Numbered from the stretch's first letter, positions 52,225-63,745 are shown. The stretch is 64,000 nucleotides of DNA from Pseudomonas palmensis (GCF_017848315.1 NZ_JAFKEC010000004.1:142123-206122), one strand, 5' to 3'. Translations and numbers: made by a program. The notes: generated from the sequence alone by a model not told the origin.

Positions 52225-53787
52225 TTAAAGGCCGGGCAGGCGCTGGCGAATCTGCTTGACCAGTTCATCCAGGCTGCCGCTTTCGTTGGTTTCCACGCGC
52301 TTGGCCTTGAGCAGCTCTTCGCCTGTCAGCGGGTCGCGACTGGCTTGCTGGGCGGCGACCACTTCCAGAGTGGCGTCGGACGGGTCGTTCTGGTCGGCCT
52401 GGCGCTGTGCCAGCCAGCTGGCGATCACGGCGTCCGGTGCATTGCAGTCGAGGATCAGGAAGGGAACGCCGGTTTCGCTGGCAACGTCGGCGGCGGCCTG
52501 GCGCTGTGCCTGCTTGAGGTAGGTGGCATCGATCACCACCGGGAACCCCGCGCGCAGGATTGTCCCGGCCAGCTGATGCAGGTGCTGGTAGGTCTTCTGG
52601 CTGGCGTCATCGGCGTAGATGCCTTGTTGCAGCTGACCGGCGGCCTGCTCGGCCTGCTCGCCGAACAGGCGCTTGCGTTCAACGTCCGAGCGCAGGCGAA
52701 TGGCACCCAGTGCTTCGACCATGCGCATGGCGACATGGCTTTTGCCAACGGCCGACACACCGTGGGTGATGGCCAGCAGGCGCGACGGGATAGCGCTGTA
52801 GCTTTCGGCCAGGTTGGCGTAGTTGCGGTACTGACGCAGGGTGGTGGCCCGTTGTACGCCATCGGCGTCGGCCGGCATGCTGAACAGCGCGACCTTGGCC
52901 CGCACCAGAGCACGGTAGGCCTTGTAGAAGTTCAGCAGTTCGAGGCCGGCGTAATCGCCGGTGATTTCCAGGTACTGGCTGATGAAGCGCCGCGCCAGCG
53001 ACTTGAGGCCGCGGTCTTCCAGGTCCATGGCCAGGAACGCCGTATCGGCGTACACATCGGTCAGGCGGAAGGGTTCGTTGAATTCGATGCAGTCGAAAAT
53101 CACCACCTTGCCGTCGATCAGTGTGGCGTTGCCCAGGTGGATATCGCCATGGCACTCGCGTATGAAACCTTCGGCCTTGCGCGTTTCGAACAGGCCGTGC
53201 AGTCGATCGAAGCTGCTGCGCGCCCAGGCCTGCAGCGCATCGAGCTGCACCAGGTCGGCCTTGTCGCTGAGGAACGGGCGAATCTGTTCGAAGTTCTGTT
53301 CAACCGGAGCCATCACGCTGTCGGGCGTGCCCAGCGGGTGTTCGACAGCCACTTTCGGTGCGGCCAGGTGGAACTGGGCGATCTGGCGGGCCATCTGGTC
53401 GATATGCGCAGCGGTCAGTTCGCCATTGGCCTGCAGCGTGCTAAGCATCTGGTTCTGGGGGAACTGGCGCATTTTCAGCGCGTACTCGATCGGCGCGCCG
53501 TCACCTCCCAGCTGCGGGGCCTCGACGCTGCCGGTGATGGGCAGTACTTCCAGGTACAGGTCGTCGGTCAGGCGCTGGTTGAGGCGCAGTTCTTCGGCGC
53601 AGAAATGCGCGCGACCCGACAGCTCGGTGAAGTCCAGGAAGCCGAAGTTCATCGGTTTCTTGATCTTGTAGGCGTATTCGCCCGTGAGCAGCACCCAGGA
53701 AATGTGCGTCTCGATGACCTGGAATTCCTTTACAGGGTGCGCAAACAGGGCCGGGTTTTGCAGGGCGGCGATCAAGGCTTGGCTCAC
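52225..53787 (-). CDS. Fusion of aminoglycoside-phosphotransferase-like kinase and P-loop ATPase
   Basis: A 520-residue two-domain protein. Residues ~1-330 resemble the APH/choline kinase fold: the catalytic loop HGDIHLGN and the metal aspartate in VIFDCIEFNEPF. Residues ~340-520 are an AAA_33-type P-loop domain with Walker A GVSAVGKS, VIDATYLKQAQRQAA and FLILDCNAPD, resembling small kinases such as polynucleotide or zeta-toxin-like kinases. This fusion is widespread in proteobacteria but its substrate is unknown. No antibiotic resistance role should be inferred. It is divergent from mrcB, 118 bp away. Confidence 0.87.
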   Translation of the reverse strand: MSQALIAALQNPALFAHPVKEFQVIETHISWVLLTGEYAYKIKKPMNFGFLDFTELSGRAHFCAEELRLNQRLTDDLYLEVLPITGSVEAPQLGGDGAPIEYALKMRQFPQNQMLSTLQANGELTAAHIDQMARQIAQFHLAAPKVAVEHPLGTPDSVMAPVEQNFEQIRPFLSDKADLVQLDALQAWARSSFDRLHGLFETRKAEGFIRECHGDIHLGNATLIDGKVVIFDCIEFNEPFRLTDVYADTAFLAMDLEDRGLKSLARRFISQYLEITGDYAGLELLNFYKAYRALVRAKVALFSMPADADGVQRATTLRQYRNYANLAESYSAIPSRLLAITHGVSAVGKSHVAMRMVEALGAIRLRSDVERKRLFGEQAEQAAGQLQQGIYADDASQKTYQHLHQLAGTILRAGFPVVIDATYLKQAQRQAAADVASETGVPFLILDCNAPDAVIASWLAQRQADQNDPSDATLEVVAAQQASRDPLTGEELLKAKRVETNESGSLDELVKQIRQRLPGL

Positions 53788-53891
53788 GGTCGATCCTTCT
53801 GGGTCGTGGGAGATTCGAATCGACCATTATGGCGGCAAGCGGGGCCGCTGCAAACCGCCGGAGGGCGTCTGTCGACAAGCCATAAAGTGCG

Positions 53892-53897
53892 TATAAT
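53892..53897 (+). promoter_or_regulatory. -10 element immediately before mrcB
   Basis: TATAAT at 53892-53897 places a start of transcription at about 53904, within 2 nt of the mrcB ATG. No good -35 and no ribosome-binding site are visible. If used, the mRNA would be nearly leaderless. Confidence 0.4.
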
Positions 53898-53905
53898 CCG
53901 CCGCC

Positions 53906-56227
53906 ATGACTCGTACCCGATCTTCCCGTACCTCTAAAAAACGCCCTTCTGGCCGCGCGCGCACCTGGTTGGGCTGGGCCCTCAAGCTCAGCCTGGTCGG
54001 CCTTGTGGTGCTGGCCGGCTTTGCGGTTTATCTCGATGCCGTGGTCCAGGAGAAATTCTCCGGCAAACGCTGGACCATCCCGGCCAAGGTCTACGCGCGC
54101 CCGCTCGAGCTGTTCGTCGGGCAGAAGCTGAGCAAGAACGACTTCCTGATCGAGCTCGACGCTCTGGGTTATCGCCGCGAAAGCGTGGCCAACGGCCCGG
54201 GCGCAGCCTCGGTCAATGGCAACACCATCGACCTCAATACCCGCGGCTTCCAGTTCTATGAAGGCATGGAAAAAGCCCAGGGCGTGCGCGTGCGCTTCTC
54301 TGGCGACTACGTTGCCGGCCTGAGCGGTACCAATGGCTCGAAGCTCGACGTGGTGCGCCTGGAGCCGCTGCTGATCGGCGGCATCTACCCGAAGAACCTT
54401 GAAGACCGTATCCTGATCAAGCTCGATCAGGCGCCGCCCTATCTGCTCGAAACCCTGGTGGCGGTGGAAGACCGTGACTTCTACCACCACTTCGGAGTGT
54501 CGCCCAAGTCGATTGCGCGGGCCATCTGGGTCAACACCTCGTCCGGCGCCATGCGCCAGGGCGGCAGTACCCTGACCCAGCAGTTGGTCAAGAACTTCTA
54601 CCTGACCAACGAGCGCAGCCTCAGCCGCAAGCTCAACGAAGCGATGATGGCGCTGCTGCTCGAAGCCCACTACAGCAAGCGCGACATCCTCGAGGCGTAC
54701 CTCAACGAGGTGTTCGTGGGCCAGGATGGCCAGCGTGCGGTGCACGGTTTCGGCCTGGCCAGCCAGTTCTTCTTCAGCCAGCCGCTGTCCGAGCTCAAGC
54801 TGCACCAGGTGGCGCTGCTGGTGGGCATGGTCAAGGGGCCGTCCTACTACAACCCGCGTCGTTCCCCGGAACGCGCGCTGACGCGTCGCAACCTGGTGCT
54901 CGACCTGCTGGCCGAGCAGGGCGTGGCGACCCCCGAAGCGGTCGAGGCCGCGAAGAAAATGCCACTGGGTGTGACCAAGCGCGGCAGCCTGGCGGACAGC
55001 TCGTTCCCCGGCTTCCTCGATCTGGTCAAGCGCCAGTTGCGCCAGGACTACCGTGACGAAGACTTGACCGAGGAGGGGCTGCGTATCTTCACCAGCTTCG
55101 ACCCGATCCTGCAGATGAAGTCCGAAGCGGCGATGAACGAAACCTTCAAGCGCCTCAGCGGGCGCAAGGGGGCGGACGAAGTCGAGGCGGCGATGGTGGT
55201 GACCAACCCGGAAACCGGGGAGGTGCAGGCACTGATCGGCAGCCGCCAGGCCGGGTTTGCCGGATTCAACCGTGCCATCGACGCCGTGCGTCCCATCGGC
55301 TCGCTGGTCAAGCCGGCGGTGTACCTGACCGCGCTGGAAAAACCGAGCCAGTTCACCCTCACCAGCTGGGTGCAGGATGAACCCTTCTCGGTGAAGGGCG
55401 CCGACGGCCAGGTGTGGAAGCCGCAGAACTACGACCGGCGCGCTCATGGCACGATCTTCCTGTACCAGGGGCTGGCCAATTCCTACAACCTGTCGACCGC
55501 CAAGCTTGGCCTGGAAGTGGGCGTGCCCAACGTGCTCAAGACCATTGGCCGCCTGGGTGTCAACGTCGACTGGCCGGCCTTCCCGTCGATGCTGCTGGGT
55601 GCCGGGGGCATGTCGCCGGTGCAGGTTGCGACCATGTACCAGACCCTGGCCAATGGCGGCTTCAACACGCCGATGCGAGGCATCCGCAGCGTGCTGACCG
55701 CCGAGGGCGAGCCGCTCAAGCGCTACCCGTTCCAGATCCAGCAGACCTTCGACCCGGGCTCCATCTATCTGGTGCAGAACGCCATGCAGCGGGTGATGCG
55801 TGAAGGTACCGGGCGCTCGGTTTACAGTGTATTGCCCAGTTCGTTGAACCTGGCCGGCAAGACCGGTACCAGCAACGATTCGCGTGACAGCTGGTTCGCA
55901 GGGTTCAGCCAGGACCTGCTGGCAGTGGTGTGGCTGGGTCGCGATGACAACGGCAAGACACCGTTCACCGGCGCCACCGGCGCGTTGCAGGTCTGGACCA
56001 GCTTCATGCGCAAGGCCGACCCGCTGCCGCTGGACATGCCACAGCCTGACAACGTGGTGCAGGCCTGGGTCGATCCGCATACCGGCCAAGGTTCCGATGC
56101 CAGCTGCCCGGGCGCGGTACAGATGCCGTATATTCGCGGCAGTGAGCCAGTGGCCGGCGCCGCCTGTGGCGGCGAGCAGGCACCTGCCGAGTCCGTGATG
56201 GACTGGGTCAAGGGCTGGATGAATTAA
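53906..56227 (+). CDS. mrcB: Penicillin-binding protein 1B, bifunctional peptidoglycan synthase
   Basis: Polymerises and crosslinks peptidoglycan at the inner-membrane surface. The 773 residues have a basic cytoplasmic tail, one membrane helix (~20-45), a UB2H-like domain, the glycosyltransferase domain with catalytic Glu in AVEDRDFYHHFGVSP and GGSTLTQQLVKNFYL, and the transpeptidase domain with S466 in GSLVKP, SYNLST (SxN) and K652 in KTGTS. The family activator lipoprotein is encoded next. The start lacks a Shine-Dalgarno sequence. Confidence 0.97.
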   Translation: MTRTRSSRTSKKRPSGRARTWLGWALKLSLVGLVVLAGFAVYLDAVVQEKFSGKRWTIPAKVYARPLELFVGQKLSKNDFLIELDALGYRRESVANGPGAASVNGNTIDLNTRGFQFYEGMEKAQGVRVRFSGDYVAGLSGTNGSKLDVVRLEPLLIGGIYPKNLEDRILIKLDQAPPYLLETLVAVEDRDFYHHFGVSPKSIARAIWVNTSSGAMRQGGSTLTQQLVKNFYLTNERSLSRKLNEAMMALLLEAHYSKRDILEAYLNEVFVGQDGQRAVHGFGLASQFFFSQPLSELKLHQVALLVGMVKGPSYYNPRRSPERALTRRNLVLDLLAEQGVATPEAVEAAKKMPLGVTKRGSLADSSFPGFLDLVKRQLRQDYRDEDLTEEGLRIFTSFDPILQMKSEAAMNETFKRLSGRKGADEVEAAMVVTNPETGEVQALIGSRQAGFAGFNRAIDAVRPIGSLVKPAVYLTALEKPSQFTLTSWVQDEPFSVKGADGQVWKPQNYDRRAHGTIFLYQGLANSYNLSTAKLGLEVGVPNVLKTIGRLGVNVDWPAFPSMLLGAGGMSPVQVATMYQTLANGGFNTPMRGIRSVLTAEGEPLKRYPFQIQQTFDPGSIYLVQNAMQRVMREGTGRSVYSVLPSSLNLAGKTGTSNDSRDSWFAGFSQDLLAVVWLGRDDNGKTPFTGATGALQVWTSFMRKADPLPLDMPQPDNVVQAWVDPHTGQGSDASCPGAVQMPYIRGSEPVAGAACGGEQAPAESVMDWVKGWMN

Positions 56228-56254
56228 GCCAAAGCACAGCAAAGAGGGTGTGAC

Positions 56255-56992
56255 GTGAACAAGTGGTTGTTTCCTGCCTTGACGGCACTGGCTTTGCTTA
56301 CAGGTTGCGCCAGCGTGCAGCGTGGCTCGATCCCCGTAGTGGATTCAGGGACGCGGGTTTCCAACAGCGAGCGAGTGTCGGCCAACCGTGCCGGCGCTGC
56401 CGTGAACACCGGTACTCGCCAGGCGCAGGCGATGCCGCAGGATTCCGGGGTGACGGTGATGGTGCCCCAGGGCGCCGGCTCCGAGCCGATCCAGACCTTT
56501 GCGGCGCCTACCGGGCCAGCGTCGATCGACACCGGGCCGATTACCCCAGGCCCGCAGAATTCGGCGCCGTTCCCGAGCACCAGCAGCGGTGGCTACAGCG
56601 CACCGAGCGCACCCACCGGCATCCCCAGTTCGAACACCGGCAGCGGCGGCCTCTCGGCTGACGAACAGCTCGATGGCCCGGTGCTGGCGCTGTTGACCAC
56701 GGCGCAGACGCAGCAGACCGGCGGCGATCTCAACGGCGCCTCGTCCAGCCTTGAGCGTGCCCAGCGCATTGCCCCGCGTGAACCGCAGGTACTCTACCGT
56801 CTGGCCCAGGTGCGACTGGCCCAGGGCGATGCGGCGCAGTCCGAACAGCTGGCGCGCCGTGCCCTGACCTACGCCAACGGTCGCCCCGATCTGCAGGCCG
56901 GCCTGTGGGACATCATCGCCCAGGCGCGCGACAAGCAGGGTGACGCCGCCGGCGCCGCGCTGGCTCGCCAGAAAGCCAAGGTCAGCCTGTAA
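56255..56992 (+). CDS. lpoP: TPR lipoprotein LpoP, PBP1b activator
   Basis: A 245-residue outer-membrane-type lipoprotein: GTG start, signal MNKWLFPALTALALLTGC with the lipidated cysteine C18. A long disordered Pro/Ser/Gly linker (about 60-135) can span the periplasm. A C-terminal TPR-like domain follows (LALLTTAQTQQTGGDL, LERAQRIAPREPQVLYRLA, ARRALTYANGRPDLQ). In P. aeruginosa the TPR lipoprotein beside the PBP1b gene is LpoP, which activates PBP1b; identity here rests on the same position and architecture. GTG start spacing is 27 nt after mrcB, and yqcC starts at its stop. Confidence 0.9.
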   Translation: MNKWLFPALTALALLTGCASVQRGSIPVVDSGTRVSNSERVSANRAGAAVNTGTRQAQAMPQDSGVTVMVPQGAGSEPIQTFAAPTGPASIDTGPITPGPQNSAPFPSTSSGGYSAPSAPTGIPSSNTGSGGLSADEQLDGPVLALLTTAQTQQTGGDLNGASSSLERAQRIAPREPQVLYRLAQVRLAQGDAAQSEQLARRALTYANGRPDLQAGLWDIIAQARDKQGDAAGAALARQKAKVSL

Positions 56993-57321
56993 TGGAGGCG
57001 CGCATTCTGGCGATTGCAGACCACCTGCTGCTGATAGAGCACGAGCTGCACAGGCAGGGCTGGTGGTCCGCCGAGGCGCCCAGTGCGCAAGCCCTGGCCA
57101 GCACCACGCCGTTCGCCGTCGACGCCATGAACTTCGATCAGTGGCTGCAGTGGATCTTTCTGCCGAAGATGAAACAGATACTCGAAAGCGGTGCGCCGCT
57201 GCCCAGTGCCTCGGGCATCCTGGTGATGGCTGAAACGGTGTACGTGGATCGGCCGCAAGAAAGTCGCGAGTTGCGTCGTCTATTAGCAGAGTTTGACCAA
57301 TTGATCAGTGCTTCTGCCTGA
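56992..57321 (+). CDS. yqcC: YqcC family protein
   Basis: A 109-residue cytosolic protein of unknown function. FDQWLQWIFLPKM and MEARILAIADHLLLIEHEL are family features, with helical character throughout. The ATG overlaps the lpoP stop (TAATG). In other bacteria YqcC lies beside the pseudouridine synthase truC, but here it closes the mrcB-lpoP operon, ahead of a terminator. Confidence 0.88.
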   Translation: MEARILAIADHLLLIEHELHRQGWWSAEAPSAQALASTTPFAVDAMNFDQWLQWIFLPKMKQILESGAPLPSASGILVMAETVYVDRPQESRELRRLLAEFDQLISASA

Positions 57322-57338
57322 ATTTCCCTATTTTCACC

Positions 57339-57542
57339 CTAAGAGCCGCAGATTGTGGCTCTTTTTGTTTCTGAAGTTTGTTTTTCTGCTGCTGTCTTTG
57401 TAATTCGTGGTGGCTGCGGATCGTCATTTGGAAAAATTGGCAATAATTTTTCTTGACTTGCAGGCGCAGAATCAGAAGAATCCAGTTTCCGCTGTAGAGG
57501 GACTGCCAGAAGCAGACCCGCTAAGCAGATCATGAGGCGCAC
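57339..57542 (-). CDS. Possible small exported protein, doubtful
   Basis: A 67-codon frame beginning MRLMICLAGLLLAVPLQRKL, with a signal-like hydrophobic start and a hydrophilic remainder. The start is a GTG at 57542, or an ATG at 57533; neither has a clear ribosome site. The codons are AT-rich, unlike neighbours, and the 3' end reads through the yqcC terminator hairpin. It may be chance. It covers half of the 422-nt spacer 57322-57743, where no other gene is seen. Confidence 0.3.
   Translation of the reverse strand: MRLMICLAGLLLAVPLQRKLDSSDSAPASQEKLLPIFPNDDPQPPRITKTAAEKQTSETKRATICGS
57342..57370 (+). terminator. Terminator of mrcB-lpoP-yqcC
   Basis: Stem AGAGCCGCA/TGTGGCTCT (one G-T pair) with a 3-nt loop, followed by TTTTTGTTT. 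Confidence 0.88.
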
Positions 57543-57743
57543 ACCCGCGCCGACCTGTTACACCCCGCAACGCGTTACCTCGCGCTGGGTGGGAAAACCC
57601 CGCAACACTTTGGGGCGCTCCCAATACTTGCTCAGTCAGTGCTGACGTAGTCGGCGATTTCGTCGCTCATGCTCTGCTTGGCAGTAAACCTATTAAGACC
57701 CGTCCTGCCTGGACGGTATTCTGGCGTTTTAGAGGTGAACAAC
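57543..57743 (+). promoter_or_regulatory. Presumed promoter and leader region of ilvI
   Basis: This 201-nt stretch holds several short hairpins, including CCGTCC-TGCCT-GGACGG (57710-57726) and a CCCC/GGGG stem near 57597-57624. No branched-chain leader peptide with runs of Ile, Val or Leu codons is evident, and no confident -35/-10 pair was found. Confidence 0.4.
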
Positions 57744-59468
57744 GTGGAGCTTTTATCTGGCGCTGAAATGGTCGTCCGCTTTTTGCGTGACGAAGGCGTT
57801 AAGCACATCTACGGGTACCCTGGCGGTGCTCTCCTGCATGTATACGATGCCCTGTTCAAGGAACCGGAAGTAAGCCACATCCTGGTTCGCCACGAGCAGG
57901 CGGCAACCCACATGGCCGACGGCTATGCCCGTGCCACCGGCAAGGCCGGCGTGGTACTGGTGACTTCCGGTCCGGGTGCCACCAATGCCATCACCGGTAT
58001 TGCCACGGCGTACATGGACTCCATCCCGATGGTCATCCTCTCCGGTCAGGTGCCCAGCACCATGGTCGGTACCGATGCCTTCCAGGAAACCGACATGATC
58101 GGTATCTCGCGGCCGATCGTGAAGCACAGCTTCATGATCAAACATGCCTCGGAAATTCCTGAAATCCTGAAAAAAGCGTTCTACCTGGCTGAATCCGGTC
58201 GTCCTGGCCCGGTTGTCGTCGATATTCCGAAAGACATGACCAACCCGGCCGAGAAGTTCGAGTACGTCTACCCGAAAAAGGTCAAGCTGCGCTCCTACAG
58301 CCCGGCCGTTCGCGGGCACTCGGGTCAGATCCGCAAGGCCGCCGAGATGCTGCTGGCCGCCAAGCGTCCGATCGTCTACTCCGGCGGTGGCGTGATCCTC
58401 GGTGGTGGCTCGGCTGCGTTGACCGAGGTCGCGCAACTGCTCAACCTGCCGGTCACCAATACCCTCATGGGGCTGGGTGGCTATCCGGGCACCGACCGTC
58501 AGTTCCTGGGCATGCTCGGCATGCACGGCAGCTACACGGCCAACCTGGCGATGCACCATGCCGACGTGATCCTGGCCGTCGGTGCGCGTTTCGACGACCG
58601 TGTGGTCAACGGCCCGGCGCGGTTCTGCCCGAATGCCAAGGTCATCCACATCGACATCGACCCGGCATCGATCTCCAAGACCATCAAGGCCGATGTGCCT
58701 ATCGTCGGTCCGGTCGAGAGCGTGTTGAGCGAAATGCTCGCCACCTTGCGCGAAATCGGCGAGAAGCCTGATCAGGCGGCGATGGATGCCTGGTGGAAGC
58801 AGATTGCCGAATGGCGTGGCGACGGCATCATGTTCCCGTACAACAAGGGCGATGGCAGTGTCATCAAGCCGCAGACCGTGATCGAAACCCTGTGCGAAGT
58901 CACCAAGGGGGATGCGTTCGTCACCTCCGACGTGGGTCAGCACCAGATGTTCGCGGCGCAGTACTACCGCTTCAACAAGCCGAACCGCTGGATCAACTCC
59001 GGTGGCCTGGGCACCATGGGCTTCGGTTTCCCGGCGGCCATGGGCGTCAAGCTGAACTTCCCGGACCAGGACGTTGCCTGTGTCACCGGCGAGGGCAGCA
59101 TCCAGATGAACATTCAGGAGCTCTCTACCTGCCTGCAGTACGACCTGCCGGTAAAGATCGTCAACCTGAACAATGGCGTGTTGGGCATGGTTCGCCAATG
59201 GCAGGACATGGCCTACAACAGCCGTCACTCGCACTCCTACATGGAATCGCTGCCTGACTTCGTCAAGCTGGCCGAAGCCTATGGTCACGTGGGTATCCGC
59301 ATCACCGACCTGAAGGACCTCAAGCCCAAGCTCGAGGAAGCCTTCGCCATGAAAGACCGGTTGGTGTTCATCGATATCCAGGTCGACAACAGCGAGCACG
59401 TCTACCCGATGCAGATCAAAGACGGCTCGATGCGCGATATGTGGCTGAGCAAGACGGAGCGGACCTAA
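57744..59468 (+). CDS. ilvI: Acetolactate synthase large (catalytic) subunit
   Basis: Thiamine-diphosphate enzyme of the first common step of branched-chain amino acid synthesis. The GTG at 57744 has AGAGGT 8 nt upstream and gives 574 residues starting [11 protein letters not shown], the family length; further upstream codons are not conserved in character. The ThDP glutamate is in [17 protein letters not shown]. The FAD-domain segment is [16 protein letters not shown] and the ThDP-magnesium motif [19 protein letters not shown], with [12 protein letters not shown]. ilvH starts 2 nt after the stop. Confidence 0.97.
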   Translation: MELLSGAEMVVRFLRDEGVKHIYGYPGGALLHVYDALFKEPEVSHILVRHEQAATHMADGYARATGKAGVVLVTSGPGATNAITGIATAYMDSIPMVILSGQVPSTMVGTDAFQETDMIGISRPIVKHSFMIKHASEIPEILKKAFYLAESGRPGPVVVDIPKDMTNPAEKFEYVYPKKVKLRSYSPAVRGHSGQIRKAAEMLLAAKRPIVYSGGGVILGGGSAALTEVAQLLNLPVTNTLMGLGGYPGTDRQFLGMLGMHGSYTANLAMHHADVILAVGARFDDRVVNGPARFCPNAKVIHIDIDPASISKTIKADVPIVGPVESVLSEMLATLREIGEKPDQAAMDAWWKQIAEWRGDGIMFPYNKGDGSVIKPQTVIETLCEVTKGDAFVTSDVGQHQMFAAQYYRFNKPNRWINSGGLGTMGFGFPAAMGVKLNFPDQDVACVTGEGSIQMNIQELSTCLQYDLPVKIVNLNNGVLGMVRQWQDMAYNSRHSHSYMESLPDFVKLAEAYGHVGIRITDLKDLKPKLEEAFAMKDRLVFIDIQVDNSEHVYPMQIKDGSMRDMWLSKTERT

Positions 59469-59470
59469 TC

Positions 59471-61032
<1,562 letters not shown>

Positions 61033-61050
61033 TCTTGATCTGATGCGATG

Positions 61051-61076
61051 AAAACGCGGCTTCGGCCGCGTTTTTT
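61051..61076 (+). terminator. Terminator of ilvIHC
   Basis: Perfect stem AACGCGGC-TTCG-GCCGCGTT followed by TTTT. Confidence 0.95.
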
Positions 61077-61178
61077 CGTTTAGGCAGTCAGCTTCTGGTA
61101 TAAAGCTTCATCGTTTGCCGGCGAACCCTCGTCGCAGACGTCTGTCGAAACTTTCCAAACCGTTGCAAGGTAATGTCC

Positions 61179-62039
61179 ATGAGCGAACGTCCCGAAGAGC
61201 CGAACAAGGCCTCTGACGCCGAAAGCCTGCTACCGATCGATGAGCATGTTGAAGAAGGGCATGACGCCGAAGGACGCAAGGTACGGCATCGCGGCATCTA
61301 TCTGCTGCCCAACCTGTTCACCACTGCGAACCTGTTCGCCGGTTTCTATTCGATCATCAACTCCATGAGTGCGCAGAGCGCCCTGAGTGCCGGTGATCCG
61401 CGCGAAGCGAGCAAGTACTTCGCTTTCGCTGCCATCGCGATCTTCGTCGCCATGGTGCTCGATGGTCTGGACGGGCGTGTTGCCCGCATGACCAACACCC
61501 AGAGCGCCTTCGGCGCCGAGTACGACTCGTTGTCCGACATGGTCGCCTTTGGCGTGGCCCCGGCGTTGCTGGCCTTCGGCTGGGCACTGGGTGACATGGG
61601 CAAGGTCGGCTGGATGGTTGCCTTCATCTATGTGGCGGGTGCGGCATTGCGCCTGGCACGCTTCAATACCCAGGTCGGCAAGGCCGACAAGCGCTACTTC
61701 ATCGGCCTGGCCAGCCCGGCGGCAGCCGGCGTGGTTGCGGGTACGGTCTGGGCGTTCAGCGACTATGGCATCCAGGGTTCCAAGCTCTCGTTCCTGGTGG
61801 CGCTGCTGGTGGCGGCTGCCGGCATGCTGATGGTCAGCAACATCAAGTACAACAGCTTCAAGGAGCTGGACCTCAAGGGGCGGGTGCCGTTTGTGGCGAT
61901 CCTTGTGGTGGTGCTGGTGTTCGCGGTGGTGTTCAGCGATCCGCCACGCATTCTGCTGCTGATTTTCCTCGCGTATGCCGCGTCGGGTCCTATCCAGTAC
62001 CTGTTGCGTTCGCGTCGCAAGAAAACCACCGAGCAGTGA
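61179..62039 (+). CDS. pssA: CDP-diacylglycerol-serine O-phosphatidyltransferase
   Basis: Makes phosphatidylserine, the precursor of phosphatidylethanolamine, in the inner membrane. The 286 residues are a type II (integral membrane) enzyme with about eight helices and the CDP-alcohol phosphotransferase motif DGLDGRVARMTNTQSAFG-AEYDSLSD. The N-terminal ~45 residues are acidic and cytosolic. ATG 61179 is preferred to ATG 61173 because AAGG is 8 nt upstream of the former. Confidence 0.95.
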   Translation: MSERPEEPNKASDAESLLPIDEHVEEGHDAEGRKVRHRGIYLLPNLFTTANLFAGFYSIINSMSAQSALSAGDPREASKYFAFAAIAIFVAMVLDGLDGRVARMTNTQSAFGAEYDSLSDMVAFGVAPALLAFGWALGDMGKVGWMVAFIYVAGAALRLARFNTQVGKADKRYFIGLASPAAAGVVAGTVWAFSDYGIQGSKLSFLVALLVAAAGMLMVSNIKYNSFKELDLKGRVPFVAILVVVLVFAVVFSDPPRILLLIFLAYAASGPIQYLLRSRRKKTTEQ

Positions 62040-62102
62040 TGTAATTTCCCCAAGGCTCCGTAGTCTACTGGTGCATCAGCTCACCGGTTCTACGGAGTCT
62101 TT

Positions 62103-63116
62103 ATGCTTATCAAGCTGTCCCGGCCTTCCGACTGCAAAGAATCGGAAATCACGCCTGAGTCCCTCTATCTCTCCCGACGCGCTCTGCTGGGTGGCACTGC
62201 GGCTGCATTGGCGGTCGGCAGCTTGCCGCGCTGGGCCGCTGCCGCCGAGGTTTCGCAGTATGCGGACGTCGACGCCGGTGCTGCCCCCAACTGGTTTGCC
62301 GAAAAACTGCCGGGCACCCAATGGCAGGCGGTAACGGTCAAGGGTGAAGCGATCACGCCGTTCAAGGATGCCACGCACTACAACAACTTCTACGAGTTCG
62401 GAACCGACAAGGGCGACCCTGCTGCCAATGCGGGTGCGCTGCCGACTTCGCCATGGACGGTGGTGGTGGATGGCGAGGTCGGTAAGCCGGGCCGCTATGC
62501 GCTCGAAGACTTCATGAAGCCTTATCAGTTGCAAGAGCGCATCTACCGGCTGCGTTGTGTGGAGGCCTGGTCGATGGTGATCCCCTGGTTGGGGTTTCCG
62601 ATTTCGGCATTGCTCAAGCAGGTGGAGCCGACCTCCAAGGCCCGGTACATCCGCTTCGAAACCCTGCAGGATCCAAAGCACATGCCCGGGCAGCGTTCGG
62701 GCTTCGCCTTGATCGACTGGCCCTATGTGGAAGGGCTGCGACTGGATGAGGCGATGAACCCGCTGGCCATCCTGGCGGTGGGCATGTATGGCCGCGAACT
62801 GCCCAACCAGAACGGTGCGCCGCTGCGCCTTGTGGTGCCGTGGAAGTATGGGTTCAAGAGCATCAAGTCCATCGTGCGTATCAGCCTGGTCGAGCAGCAG
62901 CCGCGCACCACCTGGCAGAACATCGCGCCTGAAGAGTACGGGTTCTATGCCAACGTGAACCCCACGGTGGACCACCCGCGCTGGACCCAGGCCCGTGAGC
63001 GCAGGCTGCCCAGCGGCCTGTTCAGCCCCAACGTTCGCGATACGCAGATGTTCAACGGCTATGCGGACGAAGTGGCTTCTTTATATAGCGGCCTGGACCT
63101 GCGGAAGAACTACTGA
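62103..63116 (+). CDS. msrP: Periplasmic protein-methionine-sulfoxide reductase, molybdopterin subunit
   Basis: Reduces oxidised methionines in periplasmic proteins. The 337 residues begin with a twin-arginine signal ([17 protein letters not shown], cleavage after WAAA). The molybdenum cysteine is C152 in [49 protein letters not shown] and [18 protein letters not shown] are sulfite oxidase-family segments. GGAG lies about 8 nt before the ATG. Its stop overlaps the msrQ start by 1 nt. Confidence 0.96.
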   Translation: MLIKLSRPSDCKESEITPESLYLSRRALLGGTAAALAVGSLPRWAAAAEVSQYADVDAGAAPNWFAEKLPGTQWQAVTVKGEAITPFKDATHYNNFYEFGTDKGDPAANAGALPTSPWTVVVDGEVGKPGRYALEDFMKPYQLQERIYRLRCVEAWSMVIPWLGFPISALLKQVEPTSKARYIRFETLQDPKHMPGQRSGFALIDWPYVEGLRLDEAMNPLAILAVGMYGRELPNQNGAPLRLVVPWKYGFKSIKSIVRISLVEQQPRTTWQNIAPEEYGFYANVNPTVDHPRWTQARERRLPSGLFSPNVRDTQMFNGYADEVASLYSGLDLRKNY

Positions 63117-63742
63117 TGCGCTATCCACTGTTTCGTTTCGCGGCCTTTCTGTTGGCTTGTGTCTGGCCGCTGTACTGGCTGGCCCAGGCTGTGCTCGATG
63201 CGCTGGGCCCCGATCCGGGCAAGGTGCTGGTGGACAGGATGGGGCAGGGTGCTCTGGTCATGCTGCTGGTAACGCTTTGCATGACGCCGTTGCAGAAGCT
63301 GACAGGCTGGTCTGGCTGGATCGTGGTGCGCCGGCAGCTCGGCCTGTGGTGCTTTGCCTATGTGCTGATGCACTTGTGTGCCTACCTGTTCTTTATCCTC
63401 GGGTTGGACTGGGGGCAGTTGGGCGTCGAGTTGCGCAAGCGGCCTTACATCATTGTTGGGAGTTTGGCGCTTGTCGGGCTGCTGGCACTGGCGGTGACCT
63501 CCAACCGCTACAGCCAGCGCCGCTTGGGCGCGCGGTGGAAGAAGCTGCACCGGCTTGTTTACGTGATCCTGGGTCTGGGGCTGCTGCATTTTCTGTGGAT
63601 AGTGCGGGCAGACCTCAAGGAATGGACGGTGTACGCGGTCATCGGTGGGTTGTTGATGCTGCTGAGAGTGCCTTCTATAGAGAGGCGCATTCCCCGTCTG
63701 GGAGGGCGCAAGCGTGTATCGGTGACGAAAGTTTCAAATTAG
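63116..63742 (+). CDS. msrQ: Haem-binding membrane subunit MsrQ
   Basis: Delivers electrons from the quinone pool or flavin reductase to MsrP. The 208 residues have about six helices of the ferric reductase-like type: histidines in [14 protein letters not shown] and [19 protein letters not shown] are the haem ligand candidates. [20 protein letters not shown] is a family signature. The -35 element of the next promoter lies 3 nt beyond its stop. Confidence 0.95.
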   Translation: MRYPLFRFAAFLLACVWPLYWLAQAVLDALGPDPGKVLVDRMGQGALVMLLVTLCMTPLQKLTGWSGWIVVRRQLGLWCFAYVLMHLCAYLFFILGLDWGQLGVELRKRPYIIVGSLALVGLLALAVTSNRYSQRRLGARWKKLHRLVYVILGLGLLHFLWIVRADLKEWTVYAVIGGLLMLLRVPSIERRIPRLGGRKRVSVTKVSN

Positions 63743-63745
63743 CCC

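Noticed and set aside
52225..53787. Aminoglycoside resistance gene
   Set aside because: Only the general APH kinase fold is shared. The C-terminal P-loop domain and chromosomal core context fit a widespread housekeeping family, not a resistance enzyme.
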